From Vicia villosa (taxonomy: Eukaryota; Streptophyta; Magnoliopsida; Fabales; Fabaceae), in the NCBI RefSeq assembly GCF_029867415.1, contig NW_026705157.1, forward strand, positions 248,001 to 312,000: a DNA stretch of 64,000 nucleotides. Direction: 5' to 3'. The translations under genes were made by a program, and so were the position numbers. How positions within the stretch are numbered: the stretch's first letter is position 1; each line of letters begins with the position of its first letter. Positions 10,919 through 21,389 of this stretch are shown here, one piece after another. Below the pieces are notes generated by a model. That model was not told the DNA's origin, made no database searches, and saw only the letters and a list, made by a program, of their open reading frames with translations.

Positions 10919-11203
10919 ATGTCAGGCAACCAACTAGCACGCAGGACTGCGTCTTCTAAAGAGGGCGCTAAGGGAAGAAAGGGTTCTTTAAAGAAGGAGG
11001 TGAAAGAGATGAAGGAGGTGAAGGAGGTGAAGGAGAAGAAGAAGCTTTTGACTGGTTCTGCTTCTCGTCCCCTGGGGGTCCATGGCTCGGACGTGCAGGC
11101 TCAGCCTTCAGGCGTGATCAACGCTGATGGTTCTGATACTGAGTGGGATGAGGATTGGTATAATTATCTTCATTCGGAGGAGTTCGCTCGTCGGGAAGAA
11201 TAA
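10919..11203 (+). CDS. Small lysine-rich and acidic protein inside the transposon, function unknown
   Basis: Encodes 94 residues from the ATG at 10919; a longer frame from 10775 is open upstream. I prefer the inner start because TTTTTTTGTTTACAG just before it looks like a splice acceptor. The N-terminal half is basic with a KEVKEMKEVKEVKEKKK stretch, probably helical or coiled. The C-terminal part is acidic, with DTEWDEDWYNYLHSEEF. I do not recognise a family. Short basic and acidic frames of this sort occur in non-autonomous plant transposons that captured host exons. Expression is unknown, and it could be non-functional. Confidence 0.4.
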   Translation: MSGNQLARRTASSKEGAKGRKGSLKKEVKEMKEVKEVKEKKKLLTGSASRPLGVHGSDVQAQPSGVINADGSDTEWDEDWYNYLHSEEFARREE

Positions 11204-11361
11204 CGTGTTTTTATTTTGTTTGATGTGTACTTTGTAATGCTCGTCGGGCAGAATAACATGTTTTTGTTTTGTTTGACGTGTTTTGTTTTGTTTTGTTCTG
11301 ATTTCGGATTGTATCGCACAGTGTTTTTGTATTGGATTTATCATGTTAGTTTTTGGAAGTG

Positions 11362-11677
11362 GTAACCGGGGTCGGAACATATGACGGAGGAGGTGGATGT
11401 TCGGAGGAAGAAGAACCGGAGGTACGTCCACCGCGAGACAAAGGAGCCAATCAATGTAAGCTATAGTTTATCATTATCATCTGGGGACGTCATTTCTAAA
11501 AAATCAAGATTAAAAATAATAAGATTTTTTTCCCAATTTTTTGTAATGACGTCCCCTGATGATAATGATAAACTATAGCTTACATTGATTGGCTCCTTTG
11601 TCTCGCGGTGGACGTACCTCCGGTTCTTCTTCCTCCGGACATCCACCTCCTCCGTCATATGTTCCGGCCCCGGTTAC
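11362..11677. repeat. Long inverted repeat: 133-bp arms, 50-bp spacer
   Basis: The left arm is 11362-11494 and the right arm 11545-11677. I count three mismatches and no gaps between the left arm and the complement of the right. A transcript would form a hairpin of 133 base pairs with a 50-nt loop. Both arms encode the same open peptide in opposite orientation (MTEEVDVRRKKNRRYV start), so the arms look like coding sequence that was inverted and duplicated. This is the size of a small-RNA-producing hairpin. Confidence 0.93.
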
Positions 11678-12187
11678 ACCTCCTCCGTCATTTGTTACTT
11701 ACAGTAGTACGTATTTTTATTAAAAGAATAAAAAAACCTTTTGAAATTTGGAAGCCTTTTTTTCTCCCCACCACTCTCTCATCCCCACCTACCCGTGTTC
11801 AACAATATGTAACTTTAATTTTATGTAATATTATCGTTGTAATCTTCACCCGATTAAATAAAGCGAATTGTTGTTGTTTTTCATTTTATTCTGTCCAGAC
11901 ATATTTTCGGAGGTTCATTTCCGAATTCTCCAAGGAGGGTGCGTTCGGAGATGAACTTCCGAAACACCACATTTTCTGAAAAGTAACTTTATTTCGGAGA
12001 TGCATCTCCGAAATCAATATTTTATATTAAAAAAAACACGTTTTCGGAGATACATTTCCGAAAACACCTTTTTTAAGAAAAAAAGTACAGTTTCGGAAAT
12101 GAACTTTCGAAACAAGGGGTATTATGATAAATTCACCAGGGGTGGGCAAGAAGGTTAGGAGGTGGGTGAAGAAATTTTCATCTTTTT

Positions 12188-12819
12188 TCTCATATCTCAC
12201 ACGTAATTATTCATCGCATTCCTTAGAAATGTAGAATCAACAATAAAATATATGTATTATTTTCTCACCACACACCAAATCACGAGCCACAAGATTATTT
12301 AATTTTCACTGATCTTTTTAAACCAAATCATCTGCATTACATTGATTTCATCAACAATGATCAGTTGAAAGCAATTGTAAATCCCTGAAATAGTAGCATC
12401 CAAAGCTGCCAACCCACCAACTCTTAATAAATCACGTTCCACATCACGTGACGCCCCCAGAAAAAATAAAATCAATTTAAACCTAATCATGTGCTGATTT
12501 AGCTTTGGGACTTGTAAGCTGAATTAGTCAAAGATTTAGCACATGACTCACCTCCAAATTCCAATGCAAATCCATCTACTGATTATAATATCTAAAATTT
12601 TTAACCAACTCAATTGATAGTTGTGTAGAGACATCACACTGATGCTGATACAGAAGTGTAGGTTCGAATCAACGCAGATTCAAACCAGCAACATCCATCT
12701 TATTCACTACTTGACAAAAAATAATAATAATATATGATGTTTCATATCTCATCATTACAAATATAGATTGTAATTAAGTGAAAGACATTCCTCAAACACC
12801 AAGTGAATAAAAAACCAAC
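12188..12819. other. Intergenic, no gene recognised
   Basis: AT-rich sequence leading up to the secreted-peptide gene. The short frame at 12299-12490 (minus) has no recognisable domain. The region upstream of 12820 carries AATATAGATTG near 12760, a weak TATA candidate for that gene. Confidence 0.45.
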
Positions 12820-13059
12820 ATGAGATCTTTGTGTACCTTAATCATTGCTTTGATCTTTGCCATAACAATGATCCTTTCACTTGAGGTAACCGTTGCCAAA
12901 GCTAGGACTTACCCATCTTCTTCATCCAAAGTTTCAAAAATGGTTTCATCATTCCATTCTCTCTCACATAAACAAGAGGCATCAAAATCATCTCAAGAGG
13001 TAGCTGCTAGCCTTAGATTCATCCCACCTAGCAGACCAAATCCAACACAGAACAAGTAA
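12820..13059 (+). CDS. Small secreted peptide precursor, CLE/IDA-like C terminus
   Basis: A single-exon frame of 79 residues. Residues 1-28 or so form a clear signal peptide: a short basic start (MRSL), a hydrophobic core (LIIALIFAITMILSL) and a cut likely near the VAKAR region. A variable Ser/Lys-rich middle follows. The C terminus ASLRFIPPSRPNPTQNK is Pro-rich and small-residue-rich, as in plant post-translationally cut signalling peptides. It recalls both the CLE core (R-x-V-P-x-G-P-N-P-x-H-N) and the IDA core (PPSxPSxxHN), but matches neither exactly. Its role, probably ligand for an apoplastic receptor kinase, is inference. No transposon ends lie close to it, so it may be a host gene. 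Confidence 0.65.
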   Translation: MRSLCTLIIALIFAITMILSLEVTVAKARTYPSSSSKVSKMVSSFHSLSHKQEASKSSQEVAASLRFIPPSRPNPTQNK

Positions 13060-13609
13060 TTAAACTAGTCCTCTTTCTTCAATAAGTTTGTCTCCAATCA
13101 TTGTGTTTTCCATTGAATCTACATGTTAACAACAAAGGGTGTGTCTTTACCAGGTTAAAGCCTAGGATAAAGGATTGAAGAAAGAAATTGCTGGATTCAG
13201 ACTTCAACTGTGTCTTGCTCTAGCTATGGTTTTTTCCTATTTTTTCTCAGCTTTCACTTCTTAGTTTTGTTAGTCATAGTGATATATATAGTTAAGGTTT
13301 CAAATTTTTGTGTGTTTTTCTATTTTAGATTTCAATTTATGTTCTTTTATTACGTTGATGTTTTAGATTATAGGTAGTATAGGAGCTAATGATTGTAAAG
13401 GATAAAATAGTAGCCATCATAATGTAAAACTCAAAACTGGTAAATTTTTGCTTGCTATAAGTTTAGATTCCTGAAACATTTGGACGATTTAGAATGCCAT
13501 AAGTTTATTCTTACATCAACATCAATTCCAAAATTAATTAATTCCACAAACTTCAATTGTTCCATTTATCTTTGACAAGAACATTGTTAATATGATATTC
13601 CTTTCTCCC
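13060..13609. other. 3' flank of the peptide gene, no further gene
   Basis: AT-rich sequence. It probably holds the 3' UTR of the peptide gene; no reliable polyadenylation site can be fixed. The boundary with the LTR remnant that follows is not sharp. Confidence 0.4.
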
Positions 13610-14577
13610 ACCAAACTAAGTATAAACATTGGCAGTGATCAAGACAATGTCAATGATCTTCACCAATCAAGACCCCGATCGTTCCTTTCTCAATCCTCCG
13701 GTTGTAGCAAGTTTGTTGAGCGGATCTTCAATCCCTCAATCCCTTATGCACGGCTGAATTGATTTCCAAAGCGAACCAATCGTCAAAAACCTTCGTACCA
13801 AAACTTTGATGAAGAAGGAAAAAACCTAAGGTTTTATACAAGAAACACCCTCAACAATCTTCACTCGAACAAGATAAATGTCTACCGTCGAATCTCGAAC
13901 AAGACAAATGTCTACCGTCGAACCTTATCAACACACGTTCCTTACTCCGATCGAAAAAGATGATTATGTGTGATTTTCGATCAATAAGCGAAAGGTTGAA
14001 GATGAGAAGAAGCTTGAGTCTATCTTTCACGTTTCTTGTTGAAATGCTTGAGAATGATCATTTGAGTATTTATACCACACACAATGCATAAGCTAATTTG
14101 AAAACAGCAGAAAACCAGTTTGAGAAGCGACAGGTTGACCTGCTCCCTGCATAGGTCGACCTATGGAAGGTATTTCACTTGAAAATAAGCAAAGTATGAC
14201 ACTTGCGTCGACCTGAAGGGTCGGCGTGCGCATTCCCGTGAGTTCCTCAAAATGTCATGCGTCGACCTATTCCTTCAATGCATCGACGCATTTTTCTCTT
14301 GCACATGAGTCACCCAAAAGTTGATGCGTCGACCTGAAGAGTCAGCGTGCGCATACCCGAGATTACACCAAAGTTCCATGCGTCGACCTATGCATGTAAT
14401 GCGTCGACGCATTCAGCCCTTACATAGAATTTTTCAGAAAATGCTTGCAGTAGGTCGACCTATAGTATCTATGAGTCGACCTATTAGTGTCTTGTAGCCA
14501 AAAATACTTGTCTTTGTTGCATTTGCTTGGTTTCTATGATTCCACTTAAGTTGTAGTTGATTCACAATGTTTTGACA
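13610..14577 (-). repeat. Diverged copia LTR remnant with GTCGAC palindromes
   Basis: Shares layout and short blocks with the young copia LTR (GATGATTATGTGTGA, GATGAGAAGAAGC) in the same orientation. Palindromes TAGGTCGACCTA and GCGTCGACGCA occur at 14130-14480. In minus-strand transcription order they are followed by GGTATAAATACTC (about 14067-14079), a good TATA box. The right edge at about 14577 abuts coding sequence of an Athila-like element, so it is either inserted in or juxtaposed with it. The left edge is approximate. Confidence 0.65.
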
Positions 14578-14579
14578 TC

Positions 14580-15156
14580 ATGAAAATTACACCACTGCCC
14601 TCACAGCGCAATCATCCAAATTTTTCATGGAGTAACAATCAAGGTCAACCAAAACCCCAAGCTAACCAAGCGCCACAAGTTCCTCCTGGTTTTGCAGCGC
14701 CTGCTCAAGGCAACAACCAGTTGGAAAACATATTGAAATCATTCATTCAAGAGACCAAGAATCGGTTCTTAGCACAAGTAGTGAGTATCAAAAATCTTGA
14801 AAACCAAGTGGGGAAAATCGCCACCGCTTTGAGTTCAAGACCACTGGGGACACTTACAAGCTCGACTGAAAGACCTTCTACATCTGGGGTGAAGAATGTG
14901 GAAACCTGCAAAGTCATCAAGCTAAGAAGCGGTAAAGAATGTGAAACACCGTTACTCAAAGATACTAAGACTAGTGGAGTCCAGCCTAACAATGATAAAA
15001 CTGAAGACAAAGACGAGTTTATTGTGGAATCGACCTCAGTAGAAGATAACAAAGACAGAACTGGTGCAAGTAAGCATGGCAAAATTCCTGAGCCAGGAAA
15101 ACAGCCTGAAGCCATGCCAGAACCACTCAGAGAGAAAAAGTTTTTTCAAGAAAGAC
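14580..15156 (+). pseudogene. Athila-like Ty3 gag fragment
   Basis: Open for about 190 residues, starting inside gag. It carries NFSWSNNQGQ, a proline-rich linker, an LENQVGKIATALSSRP block and CKVIKLRSGKE, all typical of the region between capsid and protease in plant Athila/Tat elements. An acidic, Lys-rich segment follows. The frame runs to the AAGAC at 15152-15156, where a solo LTR interrupts it. The continuation lies at 18072. The N-terminal capsid is missing at the left junction. Confidence 0.75.
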
Positions 15157-16246
15157 TGTAACACCTCGAATTTAATTAATTATTTAATTAAATTAATTAA
15201 GGATTTAATCGTTGGAATTAGTCGAAGTGGAGAAATTATAAGTATTATTTTAAGAGGCGGAATTTTGGATTAATATGTTGTTTGGAGCTGTTAAGCTTAT
15301 AGTCGGATTATTAGTCGGTTTAAATGGAGAAAATAATATTAGAAATAATATTATATTAGAATATTATTTATTTAATCGCATTTAGTTGTTGTGTGGTAAA
15401 TAGCAATTTGGTGGTGTGGATTAGTTGGCCCAATATGACAATATGGAATAATACATTATTATATTGATTAATTGGAATAATGAGAATAAATGAAGTAGTA
15501 GTGATATTAGCAAAACAAAAATTAGGTTTTGGTACGTATCACATTAAAGAAGGGTTTTATCATAGGAGGCACTAGGGTTTGGAGGAATAATCGTTGAACC
15601 GTGGAGTTTGAAGAGAAGCAGCTCCGGAATTTGACCGTAGAAGTTACAGACGAGGAAAAAGTTGGAAGCTACGGTGAAACTCGGAATTCGACCAGATGAT
15701 TATACAGAGACCGTCAATCTAAGGTAAGGGTGGGGTTCGAATCTTATAACCGGGATAATGATAATTAGTATGTGGGATTGGGATTTGTATAATTTTCTGT
15801 TGTTATTCGTGTTAATGTTGTGATCGATCTGATAATTATTTGGTCATTGTTGATGAAATTGTTGCGTTGAATTTAATGTGGGTTGTTTATGGTAGTATCA
15901 TGTTGTGCAATTGGGATTTTAATGCAGCCTGCATAGAATTGAAATTGATATTGTACGAGAAAAGTAGGATTATATATAAGTTGCAGATAAGAAACCAATT
16001 GAGAAGAAATTGATACGGGGCCACCAATGGGAGGTGGGCACCCCTTAGAAGTGGAGACAGACGCCTCCCTTGGAGATGGGGAGCTGGGGCGGGCGCCTCC
16101 ATGGGCCCTTAGAATTGGAGACAGACGTCTCCTTGGGGAGGTGGGTCCCATGCAACTTTCTTATGCCCATGTTTTATAGGTTTATGGGCGGCTCAGTAAA
16201 TAGCAGTAACTTTATGGCATTGTATTTTAGTATAATCAAATAGTGA

Positions 16247-16319
<73 letters not shown>

Positions 16320-18071
16320 GGTGTGAGCATATACGTTTAAGTATTGTAATAAGGTAATCAGTAAGAGACAAATGTTAATTTATATCAGGATAACATATTT
16401 AATTAGGCAATAGAACGTAATATATTTGAGAGGAGATAATTGATATAGCATATGGATATATAACTGGTAGCTTCCAATATAATACGATTATATATATAAT
16501 TGGAAATTAATAGAGACTAGGAATTTAATGGAGGATTCTAGCAGCAGGGAACTAGATTAATAACAGATAGTGTAGAACTAGTTAACAGTAGCAGAATAAG
16601 GTGGTAGTATTAATAATATAATTGGACAGAGGCAGTGTCGATAGCCAAATTAAGCGGTATAAGTAACTAACCGGAATTAGTTGGGATCTGTCGGGATAGT
16701 TCGTGTAAATTAGTAGATAATTATGGTTATGTTGCTTTGTGGAAATTATGTGGAATATGCTGACTTGTAGGTGCAGCTGGGTAAGTTGATTCGTCCGGTT
16801 TATGGACATTATTAATTATAGGTCCTATGAACAATGTTGTTGTTTGTGTTGATTGTTTCTGTGGGTAGCCTTATGGCGTGAATCCTAGCAAATATATGGT
16901 GAATATGTTGTTGCTATGAGTTGTTGTTGAATTGCGTTGAGATGTTGTTTTTATATAGTTGTTGTGTTGTTGTTGATTAAGTTGCAGGCCTCTGGCTAAT
17001 GTTGAAGCGATGTTGAGTACCCTTTTATTGGTACAATGTTTATAAGTTGTTGTGCTGTGACGTTGATGGTTGTTGTTATATGTGATTGTTGCATTCATTA
17101 CATTTGCATAATAAGTTGGTCTGGATTGGCACCACGTTGAAAATTGAAGGCTTATGCCTTGTTGAAATGCCTCGATAATGTGACATGTTTTTAAGTCGGG
17201 AGTTCTACTCTAATGGATCCACATGCATATGCACAGTTGAGTCGCATTCAAGTTGTATATGGGTAGTTGTTGTCGTTATCACGTTGTTGATTGACAAATC
17301 AATTGTTGTTATTAAAGTTGTTGTAAGTTGCTATGTTGTTGTAATTATCATGTTGTTGTTTCGTTGTCGTTACTAAGTTGATGTAACTATTAAGTTAATA
17401 TTAAGTTGTTGTCGTTGTATAAGTTGACGTTATTAAGTTGTCTAATTGTTGTTTTATGTTTATTTGTTGAAGATTATGTTGTTGTTTGGTGATTACTTGT
17501 CGTTGTTGTAATAATAGTAAAATTTTATGATTCTCATCTAATACATATTGATTATCATTCTTCTGTTTATATTTTTCGATATCTCACCCCTTCTGCTGAT
17601 GTTTCCTCTACCATGCGAAATGGACAGGTACTCAAGTATAGTTGTGGATGTTGAAATATTTTTATGAAGTTGTTAAGTTGCCTTTTGATAAGTCAATAGG
17701 GTCTTGCTCTGCTACGTAGCACTCGGGGGATGAATGTTGTTATTAATTGATGTCGTTGCTTAAGTTGCTGAAGTCTATGAATAATTTGAATACTTGATTA
17801 AGTGATTAATAATAATATTTTAAGTTGTTTCCGTTGAGTAAAGAAGTAAAGTCGTTACTGTTGAAAATATGTTTCCGTTGTTTAGTTGATTCAATTGGTT
17901 TAATTGAAATACGTTGTTATGAGTTCATCCATGATATAAGTGTTATGTATCTATAGAATTGCGACTCATGTATGTGGTTTATGTGTAGTAAATGTGACAT
18001 CCCGTGTATGATTAAAATTTTTCCGCACTCTGATTTTATTAATATTTGATGGGTAGATTTAGGGTGTTACA
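15157..18071. mobile_element. Solo LTR, 2915 bp, Ty3-type (TGTAACACC..GGTGTTACA)
   Basis: The boundaries are exact: TGTAACACC at 15157, GGTGTTACA ending at 18071, and AAGAC on both sides (15152-15156 and 18072-18076). It splits a reading frame that resumes in register after the duplication. No internal gag or pol is present, so this is a recombined solo LTR. The long LTR and TGTAACACC start recall chromovirus (Tekay-like) LTRs of legumes; family is inference. Inside are a (TA)n run at 16250-16317, a partial duplication around 16040-16140 (AGACAGACG(C/T)CTCC) and a GTTGTT-rich low-complexity tract at 16840-17520. Confidence 0.9.
16250..16317. repeat. (AT)n microsatellite
   Basis: About 34 uninterrupted AT dinucleotides within the solo LTR. 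Confidence 0.97.
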
Positions 18072-18850
18072 AAGACCACCACCTCCTTTTCCTCAAAGAA
18101 TTAGGAAGGCAAAAGAAGAGCAACAATTTGATAAGTTTATAGAGATACTCAAACAGCCTTACATCAACATACCTTTGATAGAATCCATTGAACAAATGAA
18201 AAATTACTCCAAATTCATGAAGGACGTGCTTACTAAACGGAAGAGAGTGGGAGAGTTTGCCACTTTTGCACTTACTCAAGAATGTAGTCAATTGGTGCAA
18301 GGCAAACTTCCTCCTAAGTTGAAGGATCCTGGAAGTTTCACTATACCGTGCAACATTGGTGAATCATTTTGAGGAAGAGCACTATGTGATTTGGGGGAAA
18401 GCATTAACCTTATGCCTTTGCCCGTATTCCAAAAGTTGGGGATAGGCGCAGCCAGGCCTACAACCATCACTCTGCAACTGGAAGATAGAAGTATTTGATA
18501 TCCTCAAGGCAATATTGAAGATGTCTTAGTTAGGGTTGACAAATTTTTATTCACTGATGACTTCATCATCATGGACTTTGATGCTGATGAAGACATCCCC
18601 ATTTTGTTGGGAAGACCTTTCTTGCTACGGGAAGGACACTAATTGATGTAGAAAAAGGTGAACTCACCATGAGAGTGAATGGACAACAAGTGGTATTTAA
18701 TGTACTCAATGCATTACAGTACCCAGAAGAAGAGGTTGTTGATTGCTCCATGATTTCTAGCTGGGGCAGAATTATTCACAAAAATTTGCTTGAGTCTACC
18801 GGTGTCTTGACTCAAGAACTGGGAAAAATGAAGGAAAGTCTGCAAGAAGG
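18072..18850 (+). pseudogene. Athila-like Ty3 protease region
   Basis: Continues the gag-pol frame after the solo LTR. It begins with a PPPFPQR block, then KFIEILKQ and a TLCQECS-like region (ALTQECSQLV). The retroviral-type protease follows with [11 protein letters not shown] at the active site, where Athila elements have D(L/S)G. Then come a [21 protein letters not shown] block and the end of protease. In-frame stops at 18370 (a TGA) and 18496, and a frame break near 18640, make it a pseudogene. Reverse transcriptase is absent; a copia LTR end follows at about 18853. Confidence 0.75.
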
Positions 18851-18852
18851 AA

Positions 18853-18925
18853 TCATCTCCTCCATTGATTCACCATAGAATTTTATGTATGTTCCAACAT
18901 TTGGCTCCAAAAGCCTGGTTCTGAT
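18853..18925 (+). repeat. End of a 5' LTR and altered primer-binding site
   Basis: LTR end TATGTTCCAACA at about 18887-18898, then TTTGGCTCCAAAAGCC, a mutated form of the plant methionine-tRNA primer site TTTGGTATCAGAGCC, before the gag ATG at 18943. The upstream part of the LTR is lost. Confidence 0.55.
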
Positions 18926-18942
18926 CCATAATTTGTTGCAAA

Positions 18943-19912
18943 GATGATTACAGTGTCCAACGATTGAGTCCCCACTAATCTTCCAACTCTTTATTCAAAG
19001 AACTACGATAAAGGGTGCAAACAAATGAAGGTGTTGTTTTGATATCAAGATGTTCTTGAAGTGGTTAACAATGAAGTTAATCCACTTGGGGAAGAAACTA
19101 CGAATGCTCAAAAGGCTACAGACAATGAAGAAAAGAAGAAATATTACAAGACACTCTTCTTGATTCATTCTTGTGTCGATGGTGAAAACTTTGAAAAAGT
19201 TGGCGACTGCGATTCGGTGAATCCAGCATGGGAGATCTTGAAGAAAGCTTAGGAAGGGGCTGATAAAGCAAAGGTGGTGAGGTTACAAACTCACAAGACA
19301 CAATTTTAATTGGTTCAGATGGATGAGAATGAGATAATCATCGACTACGGAACGCGCATTACGCGTTTGGTGAATCAAATGAAGTTTTGCAGGGAAACTG
19401 TTTTGAAGCAAAATATTGTGTTGAAGATCTTGCATTCTTTAATTTCAAGATTCAACAACATTGTAATGGCAATCGAAGAGTCGAAGGAACTTTCAAAATT
19501 GAGCAAAGAGGAACTTCATAGCTCTCTTGAGGCTCATGAACAAAGGATGGGTGAAAGAGGAAATGATAAAGATAAAATGGAGATTACGTTGCAAGCACGG
19601 TTCAACGGAAAGAGTAAAAGATCAAAAGGAAAATGGCATTCGAAAGGAAAGGAAAATTTCCAGAATTTTGGTGGAAAAGATTCATAAAATTCGAAGGGTT
19701 CGATTGGGAAAAGAGGTGAGAGAATCTTCAAAGATAGTGGTCAAGGAAACTACATCAATAAAATGTATAAAAGTAATGTGAAGTGTTACAATTGTCATGG
19801 ACTTGGTCATTTTACAAGAGATTGTAATGCGAAATCAAGGGAAAATCAAAGCAATGAGGCTAAGGTTGCTCGACAAGAGGTGGATGATGATAAAAAGCTT
19901 CTGGTCATGATC
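18943..19912 (+). pseudogene. Copia gag remnant
   Basis: Frames from 18943 to 19912 carry a copia gag: a KNYDKGCKQMKVL block at the N terminus, then VNPAWEIL, MDENEIIIDY, the ELHSSLEAHEQRM block and, after a frameshift near 19685, the zinc knuckle CYNCHGLGHFTRDC. In-frame stops occur at about 19040, 19250 and 19307. This gag belongs to the UBN2-containing group common in plant Tork/Ale-like copia elements. Inactive. Confidence 0.8.
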
Positions 19913-21100
19913 ACATAGGAGAAATATGGCAGTAATAAGTTGATGGACTTCATCAGTAACAGCTGCAAGTTGGTGGACAGCAGCTGTAGCAGTTCGAAGA
20001 ATGTTGCAGAAATGCACGCGGAACAAAACGTAATGGTAACGATTTGGGGTGGTGTGCATGGAAGTGGTGAGTGGTACTTGGATTTTGGTTGTTCAACACA
20101 TATGCTCATTAGAAATGATTGGTTTGTCAAAATCAATCAAGCCAAGAAGAATAAGGTGAAATTCACGAACGATACCACTTTAGCAGCCGACGGGGTCAAT
20201 GATGTTTTAATCATGAGAAAGGGTGATGGTCATTCCTTGATCAAATATGTGTTTTACATTCTAGGAATCAAATGTAATATCTTGATAATTGTCCAATTGC
20301 TTGAGAAGAATTACATGATTCACATGGAAAACAAGATTTTACACGTTTTGGACCGAAACGAGGCTTTAGTCCTTAAAGCGCGTATGTACTCCGATGTGTG
20401 GGGTCCAATGCAAGTTTGCTCGTATGGTGGAAATAAGTACTTTGTCACTTTTATCGATGATTTTAGTAGGAAACAATGGATATACCTAATCAAGAGAAAG
20501 GATGAGGTATTTGATGTGTTCAAAAGATTTAAGTCCATGGTGGAGCGGCAAAGTGGTCACAAACTCAAAATTCTCAAAACGGATGGTGAAGGTGAATATA
20601 CCTCAAATGAGTTTGGGAAGTATTGTGATGAAGAGGGGATAATGCATAAGATTGGGCCACCCTACACGCCACAATAGAATGGTGTTGCCTAGAGGAAAAA
20701 TCGTTCAATAAAAAACATGGTTCAAAGCATTTTAAAGGGAAAAGACTTGCCAAAGCCGTTTCCACAACCACTTATTTGTTGAATAGGTACCCTAAAAGAA
20801 GTTTGATAAGGTGACTTCATAAGAGCTATGGTCTGGATTTAAACCAAGCTTGAGTCACTTGAAAGTTTTTGGTTCGATAGCATTTCGACACGTACCAAAT
20901 TAGCTTCAAAAGAAGTTGGATGATAGGGGTGAGATAATTTTGCTCATTGGTTATCATCCTACTGGAGGTTATAAATTATTTGATGTTGCAAACAGGGGAA
21001 TTCGTATTAGTCGATATGTTGTGGTCGACGAACTGAGGCGTTTCCACAACAGAAAACTTGGTGTGACAGGTCCTATAATCGGATACCAGAATGGCGTAAC
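19913..21100 (+). pseudogene. Copia protease and integrase remnant
   Basis: The longest frame (19940-20677) holds an altered protease motif LDFGCSTHM (Asp-Ser-Gly became Asp-Phe-Gly, which should kill activity). After a GAG-pre-integrase that is partly lost come the integrase DDE blocks [20 protein letters not shown] and [10 protein letters not shown], then IGPPYTPQ followed by a stop where copia has an asparagine-glycine pair. Degraded downstream integrase tail sequence runs to about 21100. Confidence 0.82.
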
Positions 21101-21389
21101 TGATTACGAGCGCGATTTTATGATTCCATAGGCTAGTGCCATTGGTTTTGTATATGGAATAATCGATTACCATAATCCTATAATTGATTACGGCAATGAA
21201 AATACAGAAAATTAGGTTGTAGGAGGTTCTATACATCAACTAGTCGAAACCAAAATCAGGGAAAACAGTAAACGACCAACTAGCCAAAGAGGTTTCCTCA
21301 GAGACTCCAAGATTGTGAAGCATTTCGGGATGATGAGATCAATGATGAATGTGATTTCGTTCACTTTAGGATTATGGCCGAATCCGAGC

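Larger units (their letters stand above)
10346..12179. mobile_element. Non-autonomous DNA transposon, 1834 bp, Mutator-like, with palindromic subterminal repeats
   Basis: Ends are GAAAATTTCTTTGGCCACCTCC (left) and the complement of GAAAATTTCTTCACCCACCTCC (right), an imperfect inverted repeat of about 22 bp. ATCTTTTT flanks it on both sides (10338-10345 and 12180-12187), an 8-bp duplication. Nine palindromes of the type TTTCGGAAGTTCATTTCCGAA lie in two clusters, at about 10400-10480 and 10820-10885 on the left and at 11900-12115 on the right. Inside are a short reading frame (10919-11203) and a long inverted repeat (11362-11677). No transposase is present. An 8-9-bp duplication fits Mutator-like elements, but hAT (8 bp) cannot be excluded. 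Confidence 0.82.

Noticed and set aside
16174..16371. Ile/Tyr-repeat protein
   Set aside because: Translation of the (AT)n microsatellite.
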